Shown: piece by piece, positions 35,823 through 42,958 of the stretch
How positions within the stretch are numbered: the first letter of the stretch is position 1
Layout of the letters: each line of letters starts with the position of its first letter
Assembly (NCBI GenBank): GCA_023475105.1
Contig: JAMCWJ010000058.1
Span: 1-56,549, forward strand
Direction: 5' to 3'
Origin: Nitrospirota bacterium
GTDB taxonomy: Bacteria; Nitrospirota; Thermodesulfovibrionia; Thermodesulfovibrionales; UBA9159
Length of the DNA: 56,549 nucleotides
The notes under the pieces: model-generated
Told to the model about the DNA's origin: nothing
The model's database searches: none
Seen by the model: only the letters and a program-made list of their open reading frames with translations
Made by a program: the position numbers and the translations under genes

Positions 35823-35857
35823 TTGCAATAAGCAACGTTTGCACAGACTCTTGCAAC
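35823..35857. promoter_or_regulatory. TTGC-N5-GCAA dyad and half sites between kinase and Lon genes
   Basis: TTGCAATAAGCAA (35823-35835) is a dyad with 4-bp arms. TTGC recurs at 35839 and TTGCAAC at 35851. The same pattern, GTTGCATAAGGCAAC, stands at 38600-38614 upstream of the second microprotein gene. A shared regulator is likely; which one is unknown. Confidence 0.45.
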
Positions 35858-35961
35858 ACACGGCCGCCTCCAGTCGAAAGAAACCGGTCATGTCCGGGGA
35901 AAACTGCCCACTGGAACAGAGGGACAAAACAATGATATCCTTAAGATGCAAGAGGAAAGAC

Positions 35962-37965
35962 ATGAGTTTCTTCAGGAAAGAAGAAGAGAAAGACCATTCG
36001 GGGACGATAGAAGAGCTGAGGGGGCTTATCGCAAGGGCCGGCATGCCCGAGTATGCACGGCAGGTCGTGGAGAGGGAAATCGACACGCTGTCGAAGATAA
36101 CTGCCGCGTCCGCCGAATACGGGATCGGACTTGCCTATGTCGAGTATCTGTTCAGCCTGCCCTGGAGCAGGAAGACCGAAGATACCCTCGATCTCGACAG
36201 GGCGGAAACGATCCTGAACGAACGTCATTACGGTCTGGGAAGGATCAAGCAAAGAATTCTGGAACACCTTGCGGTAAAGATCCTGATCCAAGGTAAGGCG
36301 CCCCAGGTGCTCGTGGTCGATGACGAAGAGATTGCGAGGAAAAACATCGAGCACATCCTGAAAAAGGACGGCTATGAGGTAGCCGCCGCAGCCAACGGCG
36401 CCGAAGCCCTCGGCAAGATGGAACTACGCGAGTTCGATGTCATCATGACCGATCTCAGGATGGAAAAGATGAATGGGATCGATCTCATCGAAAAGGCGAG
36501 GATCCGCTGTCCCGGTTCGAAGGTAATCATGATAACCGCTTACGGGAGCGTCGACACTGCAGTCGAAGCGATGAAAAAGGGCGCTTTCCACTATATCACA
36601 AAACCCTTCAAACTCGAGGAGGTGCGCGCAGCCGTGAGGCTGGCAGTCGAGAAAAGGCTGTCCGTCCTTTCGACGAAAGGCTCCGTGCTCTGTTTTGCTG
36701 GACCCCCCGGGACGGGGAAGACCTCTTTGGGGAGGACAATCGCCGAGGCCCTCGGAAGAAAGTTTTCCCGCATCTCGCTCGGAGGAATAAAGGACGAAGC
36801 GGAAATCCGAGGTCACAGAAGGACGTATGCGGGCGCAATGCCGGGGCGGATTGTCGAGGAAATCCGTCGTTCGCAGGTGATGAACCCGGTGCTCATGCTC
36901 GACGAGGTGGACAAGATAGGACAGGACTTCAAGGGAGATTCGTCATCGGCCCTTTTAGAGGTTTTCGACCCCGAACAGAACCACAGTTTCCTCGACCATT
37001 ATCTCGACATCCCTTTCGACCTCTCGAACGTTATGTTCATCATGACAGCGAATGTGCCGGAGGCTATCAGCGAGCCCCTCAGGGACCGGATGGAAGTCAT
37101 CGAGTTCACGGCATACACGGAAGACGAAAAAGTGAAGATCGCCCTCGGCTACCTCGTTCCGAGACAGATCAGCGAGCAGGGCCTCTCCGGCCTGGCTCCG
37201 GAATTCACCGAAGGGGCTATTCGAAAAATCGTTCGGGAACAGACCTCTGAGGCCGGGATCAGGGACCTCGAAAGGCAGATCGCTTCGGTATGCAGGAAGA
37301 TCGCCTCGGACCTCGTGCGCCACAGGGAAAGCGCAGGAAACGTCACGGTGACAGATGAGACGGTAGAGAGGCTTCTCGGCATAAGGAAATACTACTTCGA
37401 AGCCGCTGACGGAAAGGCCCGTGTCGGGGTCACCACCGGACTCGTGAGGACAGTGGTGGGGGGCGACATCATCTTCGTCGAGGCTGCAAAAATGAAAGGT
37501 CACAAAGACCTAATCCTGACCGGGTCACTCGGAAACGTGATGCGCGAGTCTGCGCAGGCGGCATTGAGCTACGTAAGAAGCAATGCCGTCTCGTTCGGTA
37601 TCGCCGAGGACTTTTTTGAGACCTGTGACATTCATATCCATGTCCCTGCAGGCGCAATTCCGAAAGACGGGCCCTCTGCGGGTGCGACCATTGCCGTGGC
37701 CCTCATTTCACTTCTTACCGGCAAGCCGGCCAGACGGGACGTCGCCCTGACAGGAGAATTGACGCTGAGTGGAGGATTACTTCCCGTGGGTGGAATCAAG
37801 GAGAAACTCCTTGCAGCACGCCGCGCCGGCGTAAAAAGTGTGCTCCTCCCTCTCAGAAACAGGACCGAGGTAGAATGTCTCGGCAGCGAGGTGACGGGAG
37901 GCCTCGATATCCGCCTGGTCGACAGGGTCGAAGAAGCTGCCGACCGCGTGCTGTCCGGCAATTAG
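35962..37965 (+). CDS. Lon-type protease with an inserted response-regulator receiver domain
   Basis: A 667-residue ATP-dependent protease of unusual build. Residues ~15-110 match the helical region of Lon (EELRGLIARAGMPEYARQVV .. LFSLPWSRKTEDTLDLDRAE .. HYGLGRIKQRILEHLAV); the preceding LON substrate-binding domain is absent. Residues ~115-232 are a full receiver domain: VVDDEE, phospho-acceptor Asp164 in VIMTDLRM, Thr in MITAYGS and Lys in ITKPF. The AAA+ module follows with Walker A GPPGTGKT (247-254), Walker B VLMLDEVDKIG and RDRMEVIE. The C-terminal S16 protease keeps the catalytic Ser in KDGPSAG and Lys in GGIKEKL. All catalytic parts look intact. The ATG follows AGAGGAAAGAC; an ATG at 35932 is also possible. 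I infer phosphorylation-controlled proteolysis, probably by the divergent kinase. Confidence 0.93.
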   Translation: MSFFRKEEEKDHSGTIEELRGLIARAGMPEYARQVVEREIDTLSKITAASAEYGIGLAYVEYLFSLPWSRKTEDTLDLDRAETILNERHYGLGRIKQRILEHLAVKILIQGKAPQVLVVDDEEIARKNIEHILKKDGYEVAAAANGAEALGKMELREFDVIMTDLRMEKMNGIDLIEKARIRCPGSKVIMITAYGSVDTAVEAMKKGAFHYITKPFKLEEVRAAVRLAVEKRLSVLSTKGSVLCFAGPPGTGKTSLGRTIAEALGRKFSRISLGGIKDEAEIRGHRRTYAGAMPGRIVEEIRRSQVMNPVLMLDEVDKIGQDFKGDSSSALLEVFDPEQNHSFLDHYLDIPFDLSNVMFIMTANVPEAISEPLRDRMEVIEFTAYTEDEKVKIALGYLVPRQISEQGLSGLAPEFTEGAIRKIVREQTSEAGIRDLERQIASVCRKIASDLVRHRESAGNVTVTDETVERLLGIRKYYFEAADGKARVGVTTGLVRTVVGGDIIFVEAAKMKGHKDLILTGSLGNVMRESAQAALSYVRSNAVSFGIAEDFFETCDIHIHVPAGAIPKDGPSAGATIAVALISLLTGKPARRDVALTGELTLSGGLLPVGGIKEKLLAARRAGVKSVLLPLRNRTEVECLGSEVTGGLDIRLVDRVEEAADRVLSGN

Positions 37966-38008
37966 GAAAAACCAGCCGGCACTACTCGTCTGTCTTTTTC
38001 CTCAGCTC

Positions 38009-38455
38009 TCAGAATGTCGAGGGGTCTTCCTTGGGCAACGCATTTTCCTCAAACGGCATCACCCCGAGTTGAACCATCACAGCCTCTATCCCCTCTAATA
38101 CCCGCTCATAGTCGAAATCGGCAGAGTCGGTATAGATGACCCTTTCAACCAATTCATCGAATTCACGGTAGTCAAAAGTACCGTCGAGCACGCCTGAGCG
38201 GGTCAGGATCTCGAACAGGACTTTTTCGTCTTTCAGGTTGTCCTTCTCCTTGATAAGAAGTCCTCGCCTCCTCTCCGGAGATGCAAAATACCACTCGAGC
38301 GCGGCGTTCATCGCATCATACAAAGTCACGAGGCCTTCCGGTATCTTGCCCTGCCGCAATCTCCTTCGCCCGCCCCGGATGTGAAGTCTCGCTCTTTGCA
38401 AACTGCCCGCTTCCGGGCCGAGTGCATTTACATCCATCAGTCCTGCGTGCGGCAT
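38009..38455 (-). CDS. Conserved-looking soluble protein of unknown function
   Basis: A 148-residue protein, largely helical by composition, with a basic start (RARLHIRGGRRRLRQGK) and a central LVTLYDAMNAALEWYFASPE stretch that resembles HEPN-like helical bundles. The C-terminus is acidic. No catalytic motif is seen. The start is the ATG at 38453-38455, after GGGAGGAGATTCCGGT; an ATG 10 codons earlier lacks a site. It is convergent with the Lon-type gene; the gap holds AGGAAAAA and TTTTTCCT complementary ends that may terminate one or both. Confidence 0.6.
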   Translation of the reverse strand: MPHAGLMDVNALGPEAGSLQRARLHIRGGRRRLRQGKIPEGLVTLYDAMNAALEWYFASPERRRGLLIKEKDNLKDEKVLFEILTRSGVLDGTFDYREFDELVERVIYTDSADFDYERVLEGIEAVMVQLGVMPFEENALPKEDPSTF

Positions 38456-38599
38456 ACCGGAATCTCCTCCCAGCGTCACCAGCAATAAAACAAAGTGATC
38501 ATCGAATTCATTCTATCACGAAATTGAAAGGTTTGCGACACTGAAGCGCCTCGGGGGATGTTCATCGCTCCGGCCTATCGTTTCATTTATTGTCATGTG

Positions 38600-38705
38600 G
38601 TTGCATAAGGCAACGTAGAATTCATCTTCCTCCTCGGCCCGGCTGAACGGTCTTCCACGCCTTTCTCTGATGCAGACCAAGACTCCTACGTTGCATTTCA
38701 CAACG
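38600..38705. promoter_or_regulatory. Two dyads upstream of module C
   Basis: GTTGCATAAGGCAAC (38600-38614) and CGTTG-N7-CAACG (38689-38705) lie 185 and 80 bases upstream of the -24-like element at 38782. The spacing fits enhancer sites. The first matches the dyad before the receiver-Lon gene. The rest of 38456-38834 holds no gene. Confidence 0.45.
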
Positions 38706-38780
38706 CAAGCACAAATCCTTAGCGGCATTCGCAAACCACATAATATCGTTATTTCAATGCGTTACGGTATAAAACCTCAT

Positions 38781-38796
38781 TGGCATGGAAGATGAT
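38781..38796 (+). promoter_or_regulatory. Imperfect sigma-54-like promoter of module C
   Basis: TGGCATGGAAGATGAT shares its first eight bases with the module B promoter (TGGCATGG), but at -12 it reads GA where GC is expected. It is either weak or not used. A TATAAA at 38768 without a good -35 is the alternative. Confidence 0.35.
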
Positions 38797-38834
38797 ATAT
38801 CTCCGGTAAAGTCACGAAAAGGAGGAACAACACT

Positions 38835-39008
38835 GTGAAAGGATTTGGAAGAAAGTTTGAGAAGATTTTTGCAGCAGTAGCGTTTGCAGAAGTCGGAGAA
38901 TTCGAGACCGCAAGAGAGATCATGAGAGAAGACACACGGGCCCAAAAGCGTGACACACGGGCTCCGCGAAAGACAGCGAGGATGTCGGCACCCGGAGCGA
39001 AGAGGTAA
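38835..39008 (+). CDS. FAExGE-motif microprotein (second copy)
   Basis: A 57-residue protein starting at GTG, 8 bases after AAAAGGAGGAACA. It contains FEKIFAAVAFAEVGEFETA followed by a basic, Arg-rich tail with two TRA(P/Q) repeats, in contrast to the acidic tail of the copy at 21364. It is immediately followed by a third protein with the same N-terminal motif. Function unknown. Confidence 0.7.
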   Translation: MKGFGRKFEKIFAAVAFAEVGEFETAREIMREDTRAQKRDTRAPRKTARMSAPGAKR

Positions 39009-39017
39009 CAGCAGTCC

Positions 39018-39488
39018 ATGAGCAGCATCAAGAAGAGAATCGAGGACCTGATGTCCGCTGTCTCTTTCGCAGAAGAAGGAGAGTTCGAAACAGCCAGAGA
39101 ACTCTTAAAGAAAGAGCGAAGAGTGCTTCTAGCAATCAGAAGAATGCGGCTCGACAAAAAGACTTTCAGATATGCAGCGAACACGTGCAAAAGGATCGGG
39201 GCGGGTCTCGACATTCTGTACGTTTCGGCATCGGACGCGCCGGATCCCTTGCTGGAGGAGTGCCTGGCTGAACTTGAAAAGGAAGGCATCAGCCACCGCT
39301 TGGTCAAAGGAAACGGTTGTCTGAAGCAGGAGATCATCAGTTACACGACATCGAGGAAGGAAATCCTTTTTGCCGTAACCGAGTCGACGGACAACCTGGA
39401 TGTCGACTGCAAGGGAAAAGGGAAAGGACTTACCGAGGCATGGAAAAACCTCAAATGTCCCCTGGTCGTGGTTGCAGACTCAGCGTAG
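39018..39488 (+). CDS. FAExGE motif fused to a USP-like domain
   Basis: A 156-residue protein. Residues 1-~35 repeat the microprotein motif as IEDLMSAVSFAEEGEFETA. From ~36 onward the pattern RVLLAIRRM .. GAGLDILYVSA .. KEILFAVTESTD .. CPLVVVADSA matches an alpha/beta USP fold, without the glycine-rich ATP motif. The fusion ties the motif to USP-type function. GAGGT within the end of the preceding gene serves as ribosome binding site, so the two are coupled. Confidence 0.72.
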   Translation: MSSIKKRIEDLMSAVSFAEEGEFETARELLKKERRVLLAIRRMRLDKKTFRYAANTCKRIGAGLDILYVSASDAPDPLLEECLAELEKEGISHRLVKGNGCLKQEIISYTTSRKEILFAVTESTDNLDVDCKGKGKGLTEAWKNLKCPLVVVADSA

Positions 39489-39540
39489 CAGACAAACAAT
39501 CAGGCGCTTTGACGTGCCTTAATGAAAAGGAGGAAGAAAC

Positions 39541-39792
39541 ATGGGAACGGGAAGTGCAAAGAAGAAACCCATCGGGAAAATGCTCCTGGCGGGAACCATT
39601 TCGACCGGACTCTATATAGTCCTGTTGACGAATCAGGATGCGGTCAATACGCTCTCCGGAAGAGGCGGATTATATGCGATATTGCCGATCGCAACGGCAT
39701 TATTCTTTTCTTTTATCCATGGCTCATTCACCGGCAATTTCTGGACGGTTATGGGTATCGAGGCCTCAAAAAAGAGAAAGGAGGTAAAATAA
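39541..39792 (+). CDS. Small membrane protein, TauE partner of module C
   Basis: An 83-residue protein with two hydrophobic segments (~13-30 and ~43-61) and basic ends. AAAAGGAGGAAGAAAC precedes the ATG. It ends 1 base before the permease start, so it is co-translated. It resembles small proteins that accompany TauE permeases in sulfur-cycling anaerobes, by recall. A small permease subunit is likely. Confidence 0.65.
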   Translation: MGTGSAKKKPIGKMLLAGTISTGLYIVLLTNQDAVNTLSGRGGLYAILPIATALFFSFIHGSFTGNFWTVMGIEASKKRKEVK

Positions 39793-39793
39793 C

Positions 39794-40882
39794 ATGCATG
39801 ACATAGTGAGTCAGGCGTCGAATTTCATCACCCTCGACGCCGCACACATCATCTACCTCTTCTTCGTCGGTTTCGTGGGAGGTCTCGTGAGCGGGTTCAT
39901 CGGTTCGGGAGGGGCTTTTGTCCTGACACCGGCGATGATGAGCATGGGGGTCCCGGGCCTTGTGGCAGTGGCAAGCAACATGTGCCATAAGTTCCCAAAG
40001 GCGCTTGTAGGCTCCATAAAGCGCGCCAAGTACGGCCAGGTAGACGTGAAAATAGGTATCGTCCTCGGCATTTCCGCAGAGGCGGGTGTACTCTATGGCG
40101 CCCATATACAGGAGGGCATCAAGAAAGCTTTTGGAGATGCGGGCTCAAACCTCTATGTGAGCGCGGCTTTTGTTGTGATACTCGCCGTCGTCGGAGGGTT
40201 TGTTCTTCGGGACGCATGGAAGACGCATAAGTCAGTGAACTCCCATGAAGAAGAGAAGCTCACCAAGATAGCACGCTGGGTGCAATCCGTCCATATTCCG
40301 GGCACAATGGTCTATTTCAAGTGCCTCAACGCGAGAATTTCAGTGCTTTTCACCATACCTCTCGGTTTTGCGACGGGCATGCTCGCCGCAACGATTGCCG
40401 TGGGCGGCTTTATCGGCGTTCCCGCTATGATCTATGTCCTTGGAGCTCCGAGCCTTATGGCCTCTGCATCGGAACTGGTAATCGCCTTTGTCATGGGCCT
40501 CGGAGGGTCTTTCAAATATGCGATGCACGGTCTCGTCGACATCCGGCTTGCCCTGATTATCCTGGCAGGTTCTCTTTTCGGGATTCAGCTGGGTGCTATG
40601 GGAACCACTTACGTGAAGCCCTTCATGATCAAGATGGTTATGGGCGTGATAATGGTTATCGTCCTTTTCAGCCGCGGCCTTATGGTACCCGTGTATATGG
40701 CGCAGCTGGGGATCATAGGCGCTATGAGTGAGTCCACGGTGAAGATCCTGAAAAACACAAGCTTTGCGATCATGGCCTTTGCGCTTCTGTCGGGAGCCTT
40801 CATCATCCTGAGCGCCATGTTCAAGGGACGCCGGGCAGAGCGCCAGGCGGCGCAGGAAGTCTTGGAACACGGTAAGATATAG
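39794..40882 (+). CDS. TauE/SafE-family anion permease, module C
   Basis: A 362-residue permease with about eight helices. Family motifs: GGLVSGFIGSGGAFVLTPAMM and GMLAATIAVGGFIGVPAMI. A 40-residue cytoplasmic loop lies between the halves and another near the C-terminus. AAAGGAGGTAAAATAAC precedes the ATG. Distinct from the copies at 17304 and 22442 in loop length and N-terminus, so the three may handle different anions. Confidence 0.86.
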   Translation: MHDIVSQASNFITLDAAHIIYLFFVGFVGGLVSGFIGSGGAFVLTPAMMSMGVPGLVAVASNMCHKFPKALVGSIKRAKYGQVDVKIGIVLGISAEAGVLYGAHIQEGIKKAFGDAGSNLYVSAAFVVILAVVGGFVLRDAWKTHKSVNSHEEEKLTKIARWVQSVHIPGTMVYFKCLNARISVLFTIPLGFATGMLAATIAVGGFIGVPAMIYVLGAPSLMASASELVIAFVMGLGGSFKYAMHGLVDIRLALIILAGSLFGIQLGAMGTTYVKPFMIKMVMGVIMVIVLFSRGLMVPVYMAQLGIIGAMSESTVKILKNTSFAIMAFALLSGAFIILSAMFKGRRAERQAAQEVLEHGKI

Positions 40883-40884
40883 GA

Positions 40885-41739
40885 ATGGGACGATACAGGA
40901 AACTACTCGTTGCCGTCGATGGTTCGGAGTCCGCGTTCCATGCCCTGCGGCAGTCTTTCAAGCTCGCGACGAATGAGAAGAGTTGGATAACGGTCGTCTC
41001 GGTGGTCCCCCTTTTCGAGGGGGACCTCGAGCTTGTAGGAGTAAAGGACATCAAGACGTTGCTGAGACAACCCTGTGAAAAGGCCCTTTCTGCCGCGGCG
41101 GACATCGCCGGCACCGAAAGGGCCCTCATAAAAACCGTTTGCGAGGAAGGAGAAATTTACGAGAGGATCGTCGACCTTGCCGACGCAGAAAACTGCGATC
41201 TGATCGTCATGGGGAGGAAGGACGCCAGGCACCTCGATACTTCGCTGGTCGGAAGCGTTACCGCAAGGGTCATCGGACATAGCCGGCGCGACGTGCTTGT
41301 AGTCCCGGACAATTCCTCCCTTGGCTGGGAAACCATTCTCGTCGCCACAGACGGTTCCCGTTACAGTCAGGCTGCGGCAGACAGTGCGATAAAGTTTGCG
41401 CAGTCCTACGGGGGGCAGTTGAAGATCGTTTCAGTAGTCGATGTCCCGGCCGAATTTTATGCAGAGGCGCCCAATGCAGTGGACGACATGATACGGAAGG
41501 CCAAGGAATACGTGAAGGGCATAAAGCTGCGTGCGGAATCAGCCGGGATCGAGGCTGACAGCTTCGTCGGCGAAGGCGAGGCGCACCAAGTCATAACCGA
41601 TCTTGCCGGCAAGGAGAAGGCAAACGTGATCATCATGAGTTCGCATGGCAGGACCGGACTGAAGCGCCTTCTGATGGGAAGCGTTGCCGAAAAAGTGATC
41701 GGTCGCTCCCGCTGCCCCGTGCTCGTCGTCCGTACGTAA
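40885..41739 (+). CDS. Tandem-domain universal stress protein, module C
   Basis: A 284-residue protein with two USP domains. The second has a full ATP motif, SSHGRTGLKRLLMGSV. The first is modified (GRKDARHLDTSLVGSV) but keeps the final GS. It starts 2 bases after the permease stop, with only a weak AGGA ribosome site, so it probably relies on coupling. The permease-USP order repeats modules A and B. Confidence 0.88.
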   Translation: MGRYRKLLVAVDGSESAFHALRQSFKLATNEKSWITVVSVVPLFEGDLELVGVKDIKTLLRQPCEKALSAAADIAGTERALIKTVCEEGEIYERIVDLADAENCDLIVMGRKDARHLDTSLVGSVTARVIGHSRRDVLVVPDNSSLGWETILVATDGSRYSQAAADSAIKFAQSYGGQLKIVSVVDVPAEFYAEAPNAVDDMIRKAKEYVKGIKLRAESAGIEADSFVGEGEAHQVITDLAGKEKANVIIMSSHGRTGLKRLLMGSVAEKVIGRSRCPVLVVRT

Positions 41740-41824
41740 GCGCCCTTCTCGCGCAGCCCCCGGAGAAAATGCATCCCGGGAATAGGCGCCGCGACAAGAT
41801 CCTCCATCTCTCCGATGTCTCCTA

Positions 41825-41853
41825 TTGACCGGGCCGGGCCTTTGGTGCATAAT
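41825..41853 (+). promoter_or_regulatory. Sigma-70-type promoter of the Cys-rich secreted protein gene
   Basis: TTGACC (41825-41830) and CATAAT (41848-41853) are separated by 17 bases, with the start near 41860. Confidence 0.55.
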
Positions 41854-41913
41854 CTATCTATAGTGAGCTGCGGCGTGAGCCCTGCCCACGGATCCTTTGC
41901 TGCGGAGGGCGAT

Positions 41914-42243
41914 ATGAATGCAACCCTGGTGATAATCTTGTCATGCCTCGTGTCGGTGATATTCTCCGGTGCGTCCTTTGCGAGAGACTGCTGGACGGAC
42001 CTTGATTGCAGTGCGGGTAATACATGTATAAGAGCTGATTACGACGACGGCTCCAGAGGCGTGTGCACCGAAAGCGGCGAAGGCACACAATCATCACAAC
42101 CGATGTTCCGACTGAAAACTAATACTGAGACAAAGAAGCCTGAAAGAAATACGAAAGGCAAGACGTGCTTCGGCGACGCAGACTGTGATTCCGGACAGGA
42201 ATGCGCCATCAAACCCGGACAGATGTACGGAATCTGCCGGTAA
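41914..42243 (+). CDS. Small secreted protein with two Cys-rich repeats
   Basis: A 109-residue protein with a signal peptide (hydrophobic ~3-20, cleavage near SFA|RDC). Two six-cysteine-like repeats follow: CWTDLDCSAGNTC ending in GVC, and CFGDADCDSGQEC ending in GIC. This C-x4-DC-x2-G-x2-C pattern resembles the Dickkopf/colipase-type knots found in some bacterial exported proteins. Cysteines would be disulfide-bonded outside the cytoplasm. Start at 41914 after GCGGAGGGC. Function unknown. Confidence 0.7.
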   Translation: MNATLVIILSCLVSVIFSGASFARDCWTDLDCSAGNTCIRADYDDGSRGVCTESGEGTQSSQPMFRLKTNTETKKPERNTKGKTCFGDADCDSGQECAIKPGQMYGICR

Positions 42244-42484
42244 GAAAGAGGAGACCCTCTTCCGGCTGCCATCCGGCTTTGCAGCTTCCTGCAGACGGGG
42301 GATTACCAATTGACCTTTTCCGTTCCTCTCAGGGTCCACGTACTGCCCGTAAATGTTTGCGATATCTGTTCCCGGAAGCCAACGCCTGATCGACCAGCTG
42401 GCAGAAGGCTATTGATGTAAGCAGTTTCCTTACAAACAAAAGGCCTTTGGGATTACAAAGACTCCACTCGCCCGACTTGAATTA

Positions 42485-42493
42485 TGATATAAT
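42485..42493 (+). promoter_or_regulatory. Extended -10 promoter
   Basis: TGATATAAT is a TGn-extended perfect -10. No good -35 is present at the usual distance. It lies 35 bases before the next start codon. Confidence 0.55.
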
Positions 42494-42527
42494 CAGCCGA
42501 ATTAAGAAAAGGAGGAAGAAGAACGTC

Positions 42528-42893
42528 ATGAGGGCAGCACTTCTGATCACAATCATTTCGGCGATTCTCCTCGCCATGCCGGCCACGCTCCGGGCAGCGG
42601 GCGGAGATGAGGTCAAGAAAGAGGGACAGCTTCACGGAAGGGGTGACCTAATGAACGCAATTCCTTCAGAGGCAGCAAAGGAGAATCCGAAGCCCCGGCC
42701 GGGAGAGATAGTAGACATTGCCCGCTCCGTCCCTGAGGTTGCCTATGCGCAGGTGAATGCGCACGGGGAACTGGTAATCGCGTGCAAGGGAGAGTGCCGG
42801 TACAGGACTGCAAAGGCAGTTCAGGAGAAACTGAATGATAAAGGGATTTCTATACGCATTCGCATCCTTCGCGGAAACGCGCAGGAGCGCTAG
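42528..42893 (+). CDS. Small exported protein of unknown function
   Basis: A 121-residue protein with a signal peptide (residues ~4-20, cleavage near LRA|AGG). The mature part is hydrophilic, ending in a compact region (DIARSVPEVAYAQVNAHGEL .. ACKGECRYRT .. ISIRIRIL) with two cysteines four residues apart that may form a disulfide or bind metal. GGAGGAAGAAG lies about 12 bases ahead of the ATG. No known family recognised. Confidence 0.65.
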   Translation: MRAALLITIISAILLAMPATLRAAGGDEVKKEGQLHGRGDLMNAIPSEAAKENPKPRPGEIVDIARSVPEVAYAQVNAHGELVIACKGECRYRTAKAVQEKLNDKGISIRIRILRGNAQER

Positions 42894-42958
42894 CCAGGGT
42901 CCGATTCCCGAAACCCTCTGCCGTATCTTTCCAGGCTTCGAGGTAGCCCCGGGGCCGT

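Noticed and set aside
35820..35840. Sigma-54 promoter in the kinase/Lon gap
   Set aside because: GG and GC doublets are present but 11 bases apart, not 10.
35800..35961. An N-terminal extension of the receiver-Lon protein from the earliest in-frame ATG
   Set aside because: The extension is basic, overlaps the kinase promoter region and lacks homology to Lon. The ATG at 35962 has a better ribosome site.
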